The notes: generated by a model not told the origin, from the letters alone. A stretch of DNA of 64,000 nucleotides from Acidimicrobiales bacterium (GCA_020846295.1 JADLEF010000319.1:1-64000), one strand, 5' to 3'. Shown: positions 49,365 through 60,047, counted from the first letter of the stretch. Translations and numbers: made by a program.

Positions 49365-49952
49365 TCATCCACCGCTGTCGCCACCGCCGTCGCCATCGCC
49401 ACCGCCGTCGCCACCGGCGTCGCGGTCGAACCAGGAGGAGCGGTCGGCGTCGGCCACAGCCTCGAGATCCGCGGAGAGTCCATCGCGCAGCAGCCGACGG
49501 GTGTTGCGCAACCGCTGGGGCACGCCCAGGGCCAGCAGGTCCTCGCGGTCGAGGCAGTCCTCGATGATCAGATCGAGCAGCGACGCAGCCAGCGCCAGGG
49601 CGGTGGCCGCATCGGCGATCGATTGCACCGGCACCCGGGCCGGCCACGACGCGGGCAGCTCGACGTGCTCACCGTGCTCGCCCTGCTCACCGTGCTCACC
49701 CTGCTCGCCCTGCTCGCCCTGCTCGACGTGCGCGGCGAGCGCCTCGGAGAGGCGGCACAGACCCACGGCAGCGTCCACGATCGTGGGGGTGAGGCGCTCG
49801 ATGTCGGTGCCCGGTCCGGCCGGACGAGCGGCGCTCGGGCCCGGTGCGCGAAGCACCCCGAGCCGCGACAGCAGCGTCGCCACCTCGAAATGGCGGTGGG
49901 CGGCGAGCTCGAAACCGAAGGCGGTCGGGCTGTTGCGGGACTGGAGCGTCAC
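49365..49952 (-). CDS. Hypothetical protein with (GEQ/GEH) collagen-like tract and Gly/Asp-rich C-tail
   Basis: Single intact ORF in a gap between genes; HVEQGEQGEQGEHGEQGEHGEHVELP and DRDAGGDGGGDGDGGGDSGG. Confidence 0.55.
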   Translation of the reverse strand: MTLQSRNSPTAFGFELAAHRHFEVATLLSRLGVLRAPGPSAARPAGPGTDIERLTPTIVDAAVGLCRLSEALAAHVEQGEQGEQGEHGEQGEHGEHVELPASWPARVPVQSIADAATALALAASLLDLIIEDCLDREDLLALGVPQRLRNTRRLLRDGLSADLEAVADADRSSWFDRDAGGDGGGDGDGGGDSGG

Positions 49953-50077
49953 GTCGCCACCGTACCGACGGCGCCGCAGCACCTTGCGGGGTCATTTGTT
50001 TTACTCCACGTTGGCGAAGCGCCCCGACCAGACGCGTCGAACCGCCGGTCACCGGTGCTGTGCTAGAACGCCGCCCC

Positions 50078-51139
50078 ATGAGCAACGCCAGCCGCGATCG
50101 CCGCACCGTTTGCGTCATCCCGGGCGATGACGCCGCCCCCGAAGGGGTGAACGCCTCGCTGCGGGTCCTGCTGAGCCTCGGGCTGCCCATCGACTGGGAC
50201 GTGCTGCCGATCGGCGCGGAGCTGGCCGAGCTCGACGTCGCCGAGCGGGAGCGCTTCGTGCACGATCGCATCGACGCCGCGGACACGTGCCTGTTCGGTT
50301 CGACCAACGGCACCACACCCGGCGCCACCTACATGCGGTGGGGCCGGCGCACCTACGCCAACGTCCGGCCGGTTCGTTGGCGCCCCGGGTTCCGATCGCC
50401 CCTCGCGCAACCCGACGGCATCGACTACGTCATCGTGCGCGAGAACCTCGAGGACGCGTACATCGGGGTGATGGGTGACGCCGAGGCACTGCGCGCCTCC
50501 GGCCTCATCGGGCCCAAGGCCCGGCTGGTGTGGGAGGGGGAAGGGCGCTTCGCGGTCAAGGTGATCACCCGCCCCGGCACCGAGGCGGTGGCCCGCTTCA
50601 GCTACGAACTGGCCCGCAAACGGCGGGGCAAGCTGACCGTCTCGGCCAAGACCAACATGCTGCCCAAGACCGATCGGTACTTCTGCGACATCGTGCGCGA
50701 GATCGGCGCCGAGTACCCCGACGTGGCCTTCGAGCAGTACATCGTGGCCGACATGGCCCACCGGCTCGTGCTGCGACCGCACGGGCTGGACGTGCTGCTG
50801 CTGCCCAACCTCTACGGAGACGTGCTCTCCGACGAGGCGGCGGCGACGCTGGGCGGGATGGGCCTGGCGCCATCGGGCTGCTACGGGGACGACTACGCCT
50901 ACTTCGAGTCCGCCCACGGCACCGCACCGGACATCGTGGGTCAGGGCATCCTCAACCCGACCGGCACGCTGCTCTCCGCGGTGATGATGCTGGAGTACCT
51001 CGGCTTCACCGACGCCGCCCGGCGGGTCGACGACGCCGTGTCGGCCGTCTACGCCGCCGGCGAGCACATCCCGCCCGACCAGGGCGGCACCGCGTCGACC
51101 GACGCGTTCGCCGACGCCGTCCTCGCCGCCCTGGGCTGA
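50078..51139 (+). CDS. Isocitrate/isopropylmalate dehydrogenase family protein
   Basis: CVIPGDDAAPEG, DYVIVRENLEDAYIGVMG, KLTVSAKTNMLPKTDRYFCDIVREI, PNLYGDVLSDEAA, ESAHGTAPDI. Confidence 0.9.
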   Translation: MSNASRDRRTVCVIPGDDAAPEGVNASLRVLLSLGLPIDWDVLPIGAELAELDVAERERFVHDRIDAADTCLFGSTNGTTPGATYMRWGRRTYANVRPVRWRPGFRSPLAQPDGIDYVIVRENLEDAYIGVMGDAEALRASGLIGPKARLVWEGEGRFAVKVITRPGTEAVARFSYELARKRRGKLTVSAKTNMLPKTDRYFCDIVREIGAEYPDVAFEQYIVADMAHRLVLRPHGLDVLLLPNLYGDVLSDEAAATLGGMGLAPSGCYGDDYAYFESAHGTAPDIVGQGILNPTGTLLSAVMMLEYLGFTDAARRVDDAVSAVYAAGEHIPPDQGGTASTDAFADAVLAALG

Positions 51140-51153
51140 CCGCCCGCCGACGC

Positions 51154-52194
51154 TCAGCGCACCCGCCACACGAAGGCGTCGTCGCCGAGGTCGAGCCGGG
51201 CGTCGACCCACAGCTGCACGCCTTCCATGGCGGCCATGCCCTCCCACAGCCCGTTCCATGCCTCGAACACCGCCGGGTGCACGTCCTGCCCGTCGAACAG
51301 CTTCCACCGGTCCAGCCGCACGCCGGCCGTACCGTTCGGATCGGTACGGACGGTGGCCGGCGTGCCGTGGGCGGCGAGCAGACGGGCGAAGCGAACGGCG
51401 AACGGCACCGCCGGACGGTCGGGGTCCTCGCCCAGCAGGGTCATGATCGCCGGGTGGTACTGCATGCCGATCTGGCGGGCTGCGGTGCGCCCGACGGACG
51501 CCGCATCGGCCACGCCGACGACGCTGCACAGCGCGGGCAGGATGGTGTGCACGTACATGGCGGCGTAGTTGCGCTCCACCTTGGCCAGCCGGGCCGGATC
51601 CCACGAGGGCAACGGCAGCGCCACCGGCTCGCCCCGTGGACGCTCCCCCGGTGAGAACCGCACCCGTTCCTCCGGCGCCAGCGGCCGGTCCGCCTCGATG
51701 TAGTAGCCCTCGAGCCCGGGCTGGGCGTCGGTGGTGAGCATCGTGCACACGAAGCCGAGCCGGTCGTTGCCCAGCGTGACGCCGTTGTGGCCATGCCAGC
51801 CGTGCAGCATGGCCCGGCTCACCTCGGTGGGCACCGCACAGACCGCGGTGCCGTCGAAGATCCAGCGCGGCGGCAGGTAGCGAACCCAGGACTTGGTGTC
51901 CGACTCCGGGATCCAGACCACCCGCACCCCACCGAGCGCGTTGGACAGCACGTGGTACTGCGCGCAGGCGACCGCGTGGGGCAGGTCGGTCAGGCCCAGC
52001 TTCCGCAACCCGGGCAGGAACGCCTCGAGGTGCTGGCGGCGGAACGTCTGGAAGGACAGCTCCGTCGCGGCGGCGGTTCCGATGCGGGTCACGGTCGCCA
52101 GCAACAAGCCGGTCAGGTACCGGTGGTACAGCTCGGCAAGCGCCGCCCAGCCGGCCGGATCGTCGTCGGTGGACAGCGTGGTCTCGGCGGTCAT
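51154..52194 (-). CDS. Conserved-looking hypothetical protein (347 aa), divergent from PadR-like regulator
   Basis: Intact ORF; QYHVLSNALGGVRVVWIPESDTKSWVRYLPPRWIFDG...HGWHGHNGVTLGNDRLGFVCTMLTTDAQPGLEGYYIEAD. Confidence 0.7.
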   Translation of the reverse strand: MTAETTLSTDDDPAGWAALAELYHRYLTGLLLATVTRIGTAAATELSFQTFRRQHLEAFLPGLRKLGLTDLPHAVACAQYHVLSNALGGVRVVWIPESDTKSWVRYLPPRWIFDGTAVCAVPTEVSRAMLHGWHGHNGVTLGNDRLGFVCTMLTTDAQPGLEGYYIEADRPLAPEERVRFSPGERPRGEPVALPLPSWDPARLAKVERNYAAMYVHTILPALCSVVGVADAASVGRTAARQIGMQYHPAIMTLLGEDPDRPAVPFAVRFARLLAAHGTPATVRTDPNGTAGVRLDRWKLFDGQDVHPAVFEAWNGLWEGMAAMEGVQLWVDARLDLGDDAFVWRVR

Positions 52195-52240
52195 CGCAGC
52201 AGTGTTGGGCCGCATCGAGGGCGCGTGCAAGGCTGCGGGG

Positions 52241-52771
52241 GTGGTCCGGGTGCGAAACGACGAACTCCTGCTCGGCGAATGGGCGGTGCTGGGGATCCTG
52301 GCCAACGGCCGCGCCCACGGCTTTGCGGTGTCGAAGCGGCTGGCACCCACCGGCGACGTCGGCCGGGTGTGGTCGCTGTCGAGGCCGCTCACCTATCGGG
52401 CGCTCGAACAGCTCCACAACCGCAAGCTGATCGATGCCATCGGCGAGGAACCGGGCACGGCAGGCGGCGCCCGCACCATCTTCGCGGTGACCCGCGCCGG
52501 TCGGGCCGCACTGCGCCGCTGGTTGGCCGAACCGGTCGCCCACCTGCGAGACGTGCGCAGCGAGCTGCTGCTCAAGCTGGTGCTCTGCCAGCTCGCCGGC
52601 ATGGACGCCACACCGTTGATCGGGGCGCAGCGCGCCGTCTCCGAGCCGGTGGCGCGCAAGTGGGCGGGCGAGGTGCGCAAGGGCGCCACCGATCCGGTCA
52701 CCCTCTGGCGCTACGAGTCCTCCCGGGCGGTCGTCCGCTTCCTGGACCGGCTCGCCGGCGGCGCGCGCTGA
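52241..52771 (+). CDS. PadR-family transcriptional regulator
   Basis: ELLLGEWAVLGILANGRAHGFAVSKRLAP...SRPLTYRALEQLHNRKLID...YRALEQL wHTH pattern, C-terminal helices. Confidence 0.8.
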   Translation: MVRVRNDELLLGEWAVLGILANGRAHGFAVSKRLAPTGDVGRVWSLSRPLTYRALEQLHNRKLIDAIGEEPGTAGGARTIFAVTRAGRAALRRWLAEPVAHLRDVRSELLLKLVLCQLAGMDATPLIGAQRAVSEPVARKWAGEVRKGATDPVTLWRYESSRAVVRFLDRLAGGAR

Positions 52772-52790
52772 CGGCGGCCGACCTGCCCCG

Positions 52791-53765
52791 TCAGTCGCGT
52801 TGGATGGTGCGCAGCATGGCCTCGGGGTAGCGGTCGCCGGCGATGTGGGCCGGGTCGAACAGCTCGTCGAGGGAGGCCACCTGCTCGGCGCTGAGCGACA
52901 CGTCGGCGGCGCCTGCGTTCTCCTCGGCCCGCGCCGCGTGCTTGGTGCCCGGGATCGGCACGATCGACGGTCCCTTCGCCAGCAGCCACGCCAGCGCCAC
53001 CTGACCGGGCGTGGCACCCACCGCGTCGGCCACCGAGCGCACCCCGTCGAGCAGCTGCTGGTTCCGCTCGAAGTTCTCGCCCTGGAAGCGGGGGAAGTTC
53101 TTGCGCATGTCGCCCGGACCGAAGGTCGGCTCGGTCACCGTCCCGGTGAAGAAGCCGCGGCCGAGCGGGCTGAACGGCACGAACGCTACATCGAGCTCGG
53201 CGCAGGTGGCGAGCAACAACTTCTCCACGTCGCGCGTCCACAGCGAGTACTCCGACTGCACCGCGGTGATCGGGTGCACGGCGTGGGCGCGGCGCAACGT
53301 CTCGCTCGAGACCTCCGACAGGCCCAGCGCGCGCACCTTGCCCGCCGTCACCAGCTCCGCCATGGCGCCGACGGTCTCCTCGATCGGCACCCGGGCATCG
53401 ACCCTGTGCAGGTAGTAGAGATCGATCACGTCGGTGCCGAGCCGTTGCAGGCTGGCCTCGCAATAGCCGGCCACGTTGGTCGCGGCGCCGTCGACGCCCG
53501 GCTTCTCGCGGATGATGCCGAACTTGGTGGCCAGCACGATGCGGGCCCGGTCGGCGCCGAGGACCCGACCGACGAGCTCCTCGTTGTGGCCGTCGCCGTA
53601 GGCGTTGGCGGTGTCGAAGAACGTGACGCCCACGTCGAGCGCCCGGCGCAACGTCTCCTCCGATGCGGCCGCATCCGGCCGCCCGTAGGACTGGGACATG
53701 CTCATGCAACCGAGACCCACCGCGGAGACCTCGATGCCGCTCGCACCCAACGTTCGCGTCTGCAT
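52791..53765 (-). CDS. Aldo/keto reductase
   Basis: [61 protein letters not shown]. Confidence 0.95.
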   Translation of the reverse strand: MQTRTLGASGIEVSAVGLGCMSMSQSYGRPDAAASEETLRRALDVGVTFFDTANAYGDGHNEELVGRVLGADRARIVLATKFGIIREKPGVDGAATNVAGYCEASLQRLGTDVIDLYYLHRVDARVPIEETVGAMAELVTAGKVRALGLSEVSSETLRRAHAVHPITAVQSEYSLWTRDVEKLLLATCAELDVAFVPFSPLGRGFFTGTVTEPTFGPGDMRKNFPRFQGENFERNQQLLDGVRSVADAVGATPGQVALAWLLAKGPSIVPIPGTKHAARAEENAGAADVSLSAEQVASLDELFDPAHIAGDRYPEAMLRTIQRD

Positions 53766-53919
53766 GGAGCGGACCCTACCGTCGGACGGTGATCCGTGCC
53801 GACCGGGCGCGGACGGCCGACCGCGCCCCCCCCGTGGCGGGGGCCTGCCGGGCCGGGCGGGCGGGCCGCGGCCGCCGCCGTGGCCCGATAGCGTCCGGCG
53901 TCGAGGAGGATCTCCACCC

Positions 53920-55551
53920 ATGGCCACCAGCGACCACCCTGCGCTGACCGTCTCGCACCGCGCCGCCGCCGAGGGGCCGCCGCTCGACGAGATCGCCCTC
54001 GGCGAGCTGTTGCGTCGCGTCGCCGCCGCGGCGCCCGACCGCACCGCGCTCCTCGACGGTCAGCCCGATCCCCGCCGTCGTCGCCGCTGGACCTACGCCG
54101 AGATGCTCGAGCAGGCCGAGGCCGTCGGTCGGGCCCTGGCGGCGCGCTTCGCCCCCGGCGAGCACGTGGCCATCTGGGCCCCCAACCGGCCGGAATGGGT
54201 GCTGTTCCAGTACGGCGCCGCCCTCGCCGGCCTGGTGCTCGTCACCGTGAACCCGGCCTACCGGGCCGAGGAGCTGCGCTACGTCCTGCGCCAGTCCCGC
54301 TCCGTCGGCATCATCCACGAGTCGACATACCGAGGGGTATCACTGACGGCACTGGTCGAGGAGGTACGGCCCGACCTGGAGGCGATGCGCGACGTGCTCT
54401 GCTTCGACGCCTGGGACGAGCTCGTCGCCGACGGGCGCGCCCGCCCGAACCAGGCCCTGCCCACCGTGGACCCGACGACGCCGTGCCAGATCCAGTACAC
54501 CTCGGGCACCACCGGGTTCGCCAAGGGCGCGCTGCTGCACCACCTCGGCGCGGTCAACGCCGCCCGCTACTCGGCCGAGCGGGCCGGCTTCGCCGAGGGC
54601 GACACCTGGGTCAACCCCATCCCGCTGTTCCACGTGGGCGGCGGCGTGCTCACCGGCGTCGGTGCGCTGTACCGGCACGGCTGCCACGTCGTGGTGCCCG
54701 CCTTCGACCCCGGCCTCGTGCTGGAACTGGTCGAGGCGGAGCGGGCCAGCCTGCTGCTGGCGGTGCCCACCATGCTGGTCGGTCTGCTCGAGCACCCCGA
54801 CCGCCCCACCCGGGACTGCTCCAGCCTGCGCACGGTGATGTCGGGTTCGACGGTGGTGCCCGCCGAGCTCGTCCGCCGCACCCGTTCGACGTGGGACTGC
54901 GAGTTCTCCATCCTGTTCGGCCAGACCGAGCTGCACGGCGTGCTGACCCAGACCCTGCCCACCGACGACGACGAGGACCAGGCCACCACCCTCGGCATCC
55001 CGCTGCCCCACGTCGAGGTGAAGATCGCCGACACCGCCACCGGCGCGCCCGTACCGATCGGCATGTCCGGCGAGATCTGCGCCCGTGGCTACCAGTCGAT
55101 GCTCGGCTACTTCGAGATGGCCGACGCCACCGCCGTCGCCCTCGATGCCGGCGGCTGGCTGCACACCGGCGACCTCGGCTCGATGGACGAGCGCGGCTAC
55201 CTGCGCATCACCGGCCGGCTGAAGGACCTCATCATCCGCGGCGGCGAGAACATCCACCCCCGGGAGATCGAGGACCTGCTCGCCGCGCATCCAGCGGTGG
55301 CCGAGGTGGCGGTCATCGGCGTGGCCGACCCGACGTGGGGCGAACAGGTCGGCGCCGTGCTGCGCGCCGCCGATCCGGCCGCGCCGCCCACCGCCGCCGA
55401 ACTGTTCGCGTACTGCCGCGAGCACCTCGCCCCGTTCAAGACCCCGAGGTTCTGGTACCTCGTCGAGGAGTTCCCGCTCACCCCGTCGGGCAAGATCCAG
55501 AAGTTCGTGCTGCGCGACACGCTCGACGCGCTGCGCCCGCTCGCCGGGTAG
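53920..55551 (+). CDS. AMP-dependent acyl-CoA synthetase
   Basis: [60 protein letters not shown]. Confidence 0.95.
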   Translation: MATSDHPALTVSHRAAAEGPPLDEIALGELLRRVAAAAPDRTALLDGQPDPRRRRRWTYAEMLEQAEAVGRALAARFAPGEHVAIWAPNRPEWVLFQYGAALAGLVLVTVNPAYRAEELRYVLRQSRSVGIIHESTYRGVSLTALVEEVRPDLEAMRDVLCFDAWDELVADGRARPNQALPTVDPTTPCQIQYTSGTTGFAKGALLHHLGAVNAARYSAERAGFAEGDTWVNPIPLFHVGGGVLTGVGALYRHGCHVVVPAFDPGLVLELVEAERASLLLAVPTMLVGLLEHPDRPTRDCSSLRTVMSGSTVVPAELVRRTRSTWDCEFSILFGQTELHGVLTQTLPTDDDEDQATTLGIPLPHVEVKIADTATGAPVPIGMSGEICARGYQSMLGYFEMADATAVALDAGGWLHTGDLGSMDERGYLRITGRLKDLIIRGGENIHPREIEDLLAAHPAVAEVAVIGVADPTWGEQVGAVLRAADPAAPPTAAELFAYCREHLAPFKTPRFWYLVEEFPLTPSGKIQKFVLRDTLDALRPLAG

Positions 55552-55560
55552 CGTCCGGCG

Positions 55561-56820
55561 ATGGAACCCGTGGCCATCACCGGCATCGGCATCATCTCCC
55601 CCATCGGCTCCGACTTCGAGACCTTCGGCCGAGCGTGCGCGGCGGGCACCATCGGCATCGGCCCGGCGCCGTACCAGGGCGAGCCCGGCGCCGAGCACGC
55701 CTGGGCGGCCCGGGTGACGGACTTCGATCCCGACCGGTCGATGGACGCCCGCGTCAAGGATGGCACCGCCCGCTTCGCCCAGTTCGCCCTCGCCGCCACC
55801 GCCCAGGCCATACAGGCCGCGTTCCCCGACGGCGAGGGCCTCGACCCCGACCGCACCGGCTGCGTGCACGGCACGTCCATGGCCGGCATCGACGTGCTCG
55901 CCGCGTCCCAGCACGGGCTGTCCACCGAGGGCCCCCACGCGGTGTCGCGCAAGCTGAACATCGCCGCCTGGCCGAACATGGCGGGCGGGCAGATCGCCCT
56001 GCGCTACGGCCTGCACGGCCCGCTCAGCACCATCTCCACCGCCTGCGCCAGCTCAGCCGACGCCATCGGCCTGGCCTGCTGGATGATCGAACGGGGCCGG
56101 GCCGACGCCATGGTGGCCGGCGGCAGCGACGCCGCCCTGCAACCGCTCACCTTCCACAGCCAGGCCGCCTACGGGATGCTCAAGGCGGTGGAGGATCCGC
56201 ACCAGGCCTCGCGCCCGTTCGACGTGGCCCGCAGCGGGATCGTGGAGGGCGAGGGCTCCGCCATGCTGGTGCTGGAACGGGGCGAGCGCGCCCTCGCCCG
56301 GGGTGCCACCATCCTGGGCTGGGTCCGGGGCTACGCCTCAGTGGCCGAGGCGTACCACCCCTCCTCGCCCGAACCGGACGGCACGTGGGAGAAACGGGTG
56401 ATGCGCCTGGCGCTGGCGGACGCCGGCCTCACCCCCGACGACATCGACGCCATCATGGCCCACGGCACCGCCACCCCGGTCGGCGACGCAGCCGAGGCCC
56501 GCGCCATCAACGAGGTGTTCGCCCGCCCGGCGGGCCGCGAGCTCGTCGCCGTGACCTCGGTCAAGGGCCACGTCGGCCACAGCGGCGGCGCGGCCAACGC
56601 GACCGCGCTCGTCGCCGGGCTGTGGGGTATGGCCAACGGCTGCCTGGTGCCCACCGCCGGCACCACCGAGCTGGATCCACTCGTGCAGTTCCGGGTTCCG
56701 CTCGGCGCGCCCCTGCCGCTCGACGTGCGCGCCCTGCTCATCAACGGGTTCGGGTTCGGGGGCCAGGACTCGTGCCTGGCCGTCACCCGGGAACGTGCCG
56801 CCGTGGGGAGCGCTTCGTAG
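55561..56820 (+). CDS. Stand-alone beta-ketoacyl synthase (KAS I/II fold)
   Basis: STACASSADAIGLA (Cys), MAHGTATPVGDAAEA (His), VKGHVGHSGGAANATAL (His): catalytic triad intact. Confidence 0.92.
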   Translation: MEPVAITGIGIISPIGSDFETFGRACAAGTIGIGPAPYQGEPGAEHAWAARVTDFDPDRSMDARVKDGTARFAQFALAATAQAIQAAFPDGEGLDPDRTGCVHGTSMAGIDVLAASQHGLSTEGPHAVSRKLNIAAWPNMAGGQIALRYGLHGPLSTISTACASSADAIGLACWMIERGRADAMVAGGSDAALQPLTFHSQAAYGMLKAVEDPHQASRPFDVARSGIVEGEGSAMLVLERGERALARGATILGWVRGYASVAEAYHPSSPEPDGTWEKRVMRLALADAGLTPDDIDAIMAHGTATPVGDAAEARAINEVFARPAGRELVAVTSVKGHVGHSGGAANATALVAGLWGMANGCLVPTAGTTELDPLVQFRVPLGAPLPLDVRALLINGFGFGGQDSCLAVTRERAAVGSAS

Positions 56821-56879
56821 ACTGCGGGCCGCCGCGACGCCGGGGGCGACGCGACGATCTCGAGATGGGGGAACCAGCA

Positions 56880-58136
56880 ATGACCACGGTCATACCGGAG
56901 CCGAACGCGCCGAACGTGTGGAGGCTCGAGACCCCGGGCGCCCACGGTTGGCCGCGCTCGGCCCGCCCCGACGCAACGGACAAGTACTTCATGGTCTCCG
57001 CCGACGGCCACGTCCAGGAACCGTCGGACCTGTGGCGCACCCGCATGGCGCCCGAGTACCGGGACCGCCTACCGGGCGTCGTGGTGGACGCCAAGGGCGA
57101 CCAGTTCCAGAAGACGGAGGGCTTCCGGGCGACCAAGCTGCTCAACGTCGAGCTCGACGGCCACGAACTGCTGCGCAACAAGTCGGGGCGCACGCCCGAG
57201 GAGCGCATCAGCGACCTCGCCCTCGACGGCGTGGACGCCGAGATCCTCTTCCCCAACAAGGGCCTCACCATCTGGGCCACCCACGATCCGCTGTTCAGCC
57301 AGGCCATGTGCCGGGCGTGGAACGAGTGGGCGTGGGAGACCTTCGGGCCCTACAACGACCGGCTCGCGCCCCTGGCGTGCGTGAACACCGCCGACATGGC
57401 CGGCGCCATCGCCGAGATCCAGCGCTGCGCCGCGCTCGGCTTCCGCGGCCTGTGCCTGCCGTGCAAGCCGGTCTTCGGGCCGCCCAACCACGAGGACCCC
57501 AACTACAACCTGCGGGAGTTCGAGCCGCTGTGGGACTGCATCGAGGACGTCGACCTGCCCGTCACCTTCCACGTGTCCACCGGCCGTGACCCGCGCACCT
57601 CGCGCAGCCAGGGCGGCGCGGTGATCAACTACACCGTGCACTCGCTGGCCCCGACGATGGAGCCCCTGGTCAACATCTGCGCCTCCGGCGTCGCCGAGCG
57701 CCACCCCAAGCTGCGCTTCGGCTCCATCGAGGCGGGCATCGGCTGGGTGGCCTGGGCGCTCGAGGCGATGGACGAGGCGTACCGCAAGCACCACATGTGG
57801 GTGAAGCCCAAGCTCGAAGGGATGCCCAGCGACTACTTCCGCCGGCAGGGCTTCGCCTCCTTCCAGGAGGACAAGTCCGGCCTGGACCTCGCCCGCGAGC
57901 ACAACCTCGTCGACAACTTCCTGTGGGCCAACGACTTCCCCCACCACGAGGGCACCTGGCCGTACTCGGCGCAGGCCATCGAGCGCACCATGGGCCAGTT
58001 GAACGACGACGAGCGGGCCCGCATCCTCGGGCTCAACGCCGCCCGCCTGTTCCGCTTCCCCATCCCCGAGCGCTACCTCACCCAGCCCGACGCCGCCGCG
58101 GTCGCCGCGTCGATCGCCGCCGGGGGTGCCCGATGA
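56880..58136 (+). CDS. Amidohydrolase-family metal-dependent hydrolase/decarboxylase-like
   Basis: YFMVSADGHVQEPSDLW, DVDLPVTFHVSTG, WANDFPHHEGTWP. Confidence 0.88.
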   Translation: MTTVIPEPNAPNVWRLETPGAHGWPRSARPDATDKYFMVSADGHVQEPSDLWRTRMAPEYRDRLPGVVVDAKGDQFQKTEGFRATKLLNVELDGHELLRNKSGRTPEERISDLALDGVDAEILFPNKGLTIWATHDPLFSQAMCRAWNEWAWETFGPYNDRLAPLACVNTADMAGAIAEIQRCAALGFRGLCLPCKPVFGPPNHEDPNYNLREFEPLWDCIEDVDLPVTFHVSTGRDPRTSRSQGGAVINYTVHSLAPTMEPLVNICASGVAERHPKLRFGSIEAGIGWVAWALEAMDEAYRKHHMWVKPKLEGMPSDYFRRQGFASFQEDKSGLDLAREHNLVDNFLWANDFPHHEGTWPYSAQAIERTMGQLNDDERARILGLNAARLFRFPIPERYLTQPDAAAVAASIAAGGAR

Positions 58137-59314
58137 GCGAGCGCACCCTGCGGGGCAAGGTCGCCGTGGTCGGCGTGGCCGAGACCCAGTACTACAAGTG
58201 GGGCCGCTCCCCCGATCCCGAGTTCAAGCTGGCCATCGAGGCGGTCATCAAGGCCTGCGCCGACGCCGGCATCGACCCCACCGACGTGGACGGGTTCTCC
58301 TCGTACTCCAACGATCGCAGCGACGCCTCCCGGCTGTCCGCTGCGCTGGGCTGCAAGCAGCTGTCCTTCGCCTCGATGCAGTGGGGCGGCGGAGGCGGCG
58401 GCGGCTCGGGCGCGGTGGCCAACGCCGCCGCCGCCATCGCCACCGGCCAGGCCGAGTGCGTGGTGGTGTTCCGAGCGCTCGCCCAGGGCCAGTTCGGCCG
58501 CTTCGGCCAAGGGCCGCGCAGCCGCATCGTGTCGGGCCCGGCCGCGCACACGCTGCCGTTCGGGCTGATGTCGGCCGCCCACCAGTTCGCCATGAAGTGC
58601 AACCGCTACCTGCACGACCACGGCGTCAGGCAGGAAGCGCTGCGGGCGATCTCGCTCGCCTCCTACGAACACGCGCAGCACAACCCCCGCGCCGTCATGC
58701 GGGGGCGCCCGCTCGACGAGGAGACCTACGACAACTCGCGCTGGATCGTCGAGCCGTTCCACCTCTTCGACTGCTGCCAGGAGAACGACGGCGCCGCGGC
58801 CATGGTGCTGGTGTCCGCCGATCGGGCCAAGGACTTCCCGCACAAGCCGGCCTACATCCTCGCCGCGGTGTCCGGCTCGCAGCACCGAGCCGGCGCGCCG
58901 GTCCACAATACCCCTGAGTATGCCTCGTCCAGCGTCACCACGGTGGCGCCGAGGCTGTACCGCATGGCGGGGCTCGGCCCGTCCGATGTCGACGTCCTGC
59001 AGAGCTACGAGAACTTCACCGGCGGCGTGCTCATGAGCATCGTCGAACACGGCTTCTGCCAGCCGGAGGAGATCAACGAGTTCTTCGTGAAGGAGAACCT
59101 GCTGGCGCCGAGCGGGAAGCTGCCGCTCAACACCAGCGGCGGCAACCTGGCGGAGTGCTACATGCACGGCCTCGGGCTCAACATCGAGGCGGTCCGTCAG
59201 ATCCGCGGCCAGTCCACCTGCCAGATCCCCGACGCGGACGTGGCCATGGTGTGCTCGGGGCCGATGGTGACCCCGGTCAGTTCCAGCATCTTCGGCAGCG
59301 AGGCCACCCTGTGA
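58133..59314 (+). CDS. Thiolase-fold protein (lipid-transfer / Ltp2-like)
   Basis: KVAVVGVAETQYYKWG, GGGGGGGSGAVANAAAAIATGQAE, GGNLAECYMHGLGLNIEAVRQIRGQ; adjacent DUF35. Confidence 0.9.
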   Translation: MSERTLRGKVAVVGVAETQYYKWGRSPDPEFKLAIEAVIKACADAGIDPTDVDGFSSYSNDRSDASRLSAALGCKQLSFASMQWGGGGGGGSGAVANAAAAIATGQAECVVVFRALAQGQFGRFGQGPRSRIVSGPAAHTLPFGLMSAAHQFAMKCNRYLHDHGVRQEALRAISLASYEHAQHNPRAVMRGRPLDEETYDNSRWIVEPFHLFDCCQENDGAAAMVLVSADRAKDFPHKPAYILAAVSGSQHRAGAPVHNTPEYASSSVTTVAPRLYRMAGLGPSDVDVLQSYENFTGGVLMSIVEHGFCQPEEINEFFVKENLLAPSGKLPLNTSGGNLAECYMHGLGLNIEAVRQIRGQSTCQIPDADVAMVCSGPMVTPVSSSIFGSEATL

Positions 59315-59775
59315 ACCCGACGTCCGCCAACCCACCCATCACCCCCTACCTGCTGCCCGGGTTGCCCAAGCCGGCCCCGGCCGGCGACGGCCTCGACCGC
59401 CCGTTCTGGGAGGGGCTCCAGCAGGAGCAGCTGGTGATCCAGCGGTGCAACGCCTGCCAGGGCTGGCAGTGGGGCCCCGAGTGGGTGTGCCACCGTTGCC
59501 GCAGCTTCGACCTGCGCTGGGAGGAGACGCCCGCCGAGGGCATCCTCTACAGCCACCAGCGGATCTGGCACCCGGTGCACCCGGCCCTGGCCGAGCAGGG
59601 CCCGTACATCGTCGCCCTGGTCCAGTTGCCGGCCGCGGACGACGTGCGCATCGTCGGCAACCTCATCGGCGACCCGCACCAGGAGCTGCGCATCGGCAGC
59701 CGGGTCCAGGGCGTCTTCGAGCACCACCCCGACGACGATCCCGCGCACACCCTGCTGCAGTGGGTGGTGGTCTAG
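59311..59775 (+). CDS. DUF35 / OB-fold Zn-ribbon acyl-CoA-associated protein
   Basis: RPFWEGLQQEQLVIQRCNACQGWQWGPEWVCHRCRSFDLRWEETPAEGILYS. Confidence 0.93.
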   Translation: MNPTSANPPITPYLLPGLPKPAPAGDGLDRPFWEGLQQEQLVIQRCNACQGWQWGPEWVCHRCRSFDLRWEETPAEGILYSHQRIWHPVHPALAEQGPYIVALVQLPAADDVRIVGNLIGDPHQELRIGSRVQGVFEHHPDDDPAHTLLQWVVV

Positions 59776-59820
59776 CCGCCTCGCGCCGCCCCCGGGCCCG
59801 GCCGGATCCGGGCTCGGGAG

Positions 59821-59952
59821 GCTGTTGTCGGATCTTTGCCGGCCACCGGTCGGACGCAGGCCACAACCCGCGCTCAACCAGTTGGACCCGGCACGCCAGG
59901 TCGAACCTGTGGCCAGGTGCGGGCCCAGACGTGCGAACGATCCGACGACAGC
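59821..59952 (+). ncRNA. Candidate structured RNA / 5' leader element with nested helices
   Basis: P1 14 bp (59821-59834/59939-59952, one G.U), P2 7 bp (59859-59865/59908-59914), P3 7 of 8 bp (59881-59888/59899-59906). Confidence 0.35.
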
Positions 59953-60047
59953 TCACCCCGGCTCGCCGGCGAGCGCACACCCGTCGGTACGGCCCGGACG
60001 GAGAGCACCCGGGCTGCGACCGATGCGCACCAACTAGGGTCCGAGCC

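Noticed and set aside
51330-51354. CCGTACCGTTCGGATCGGTACGG inverted repeat inside the 51154-52194 CDS
   Set aside because: Resembles the ATACC motif but has GTACC ends and different spacing; kept out of the motif count.
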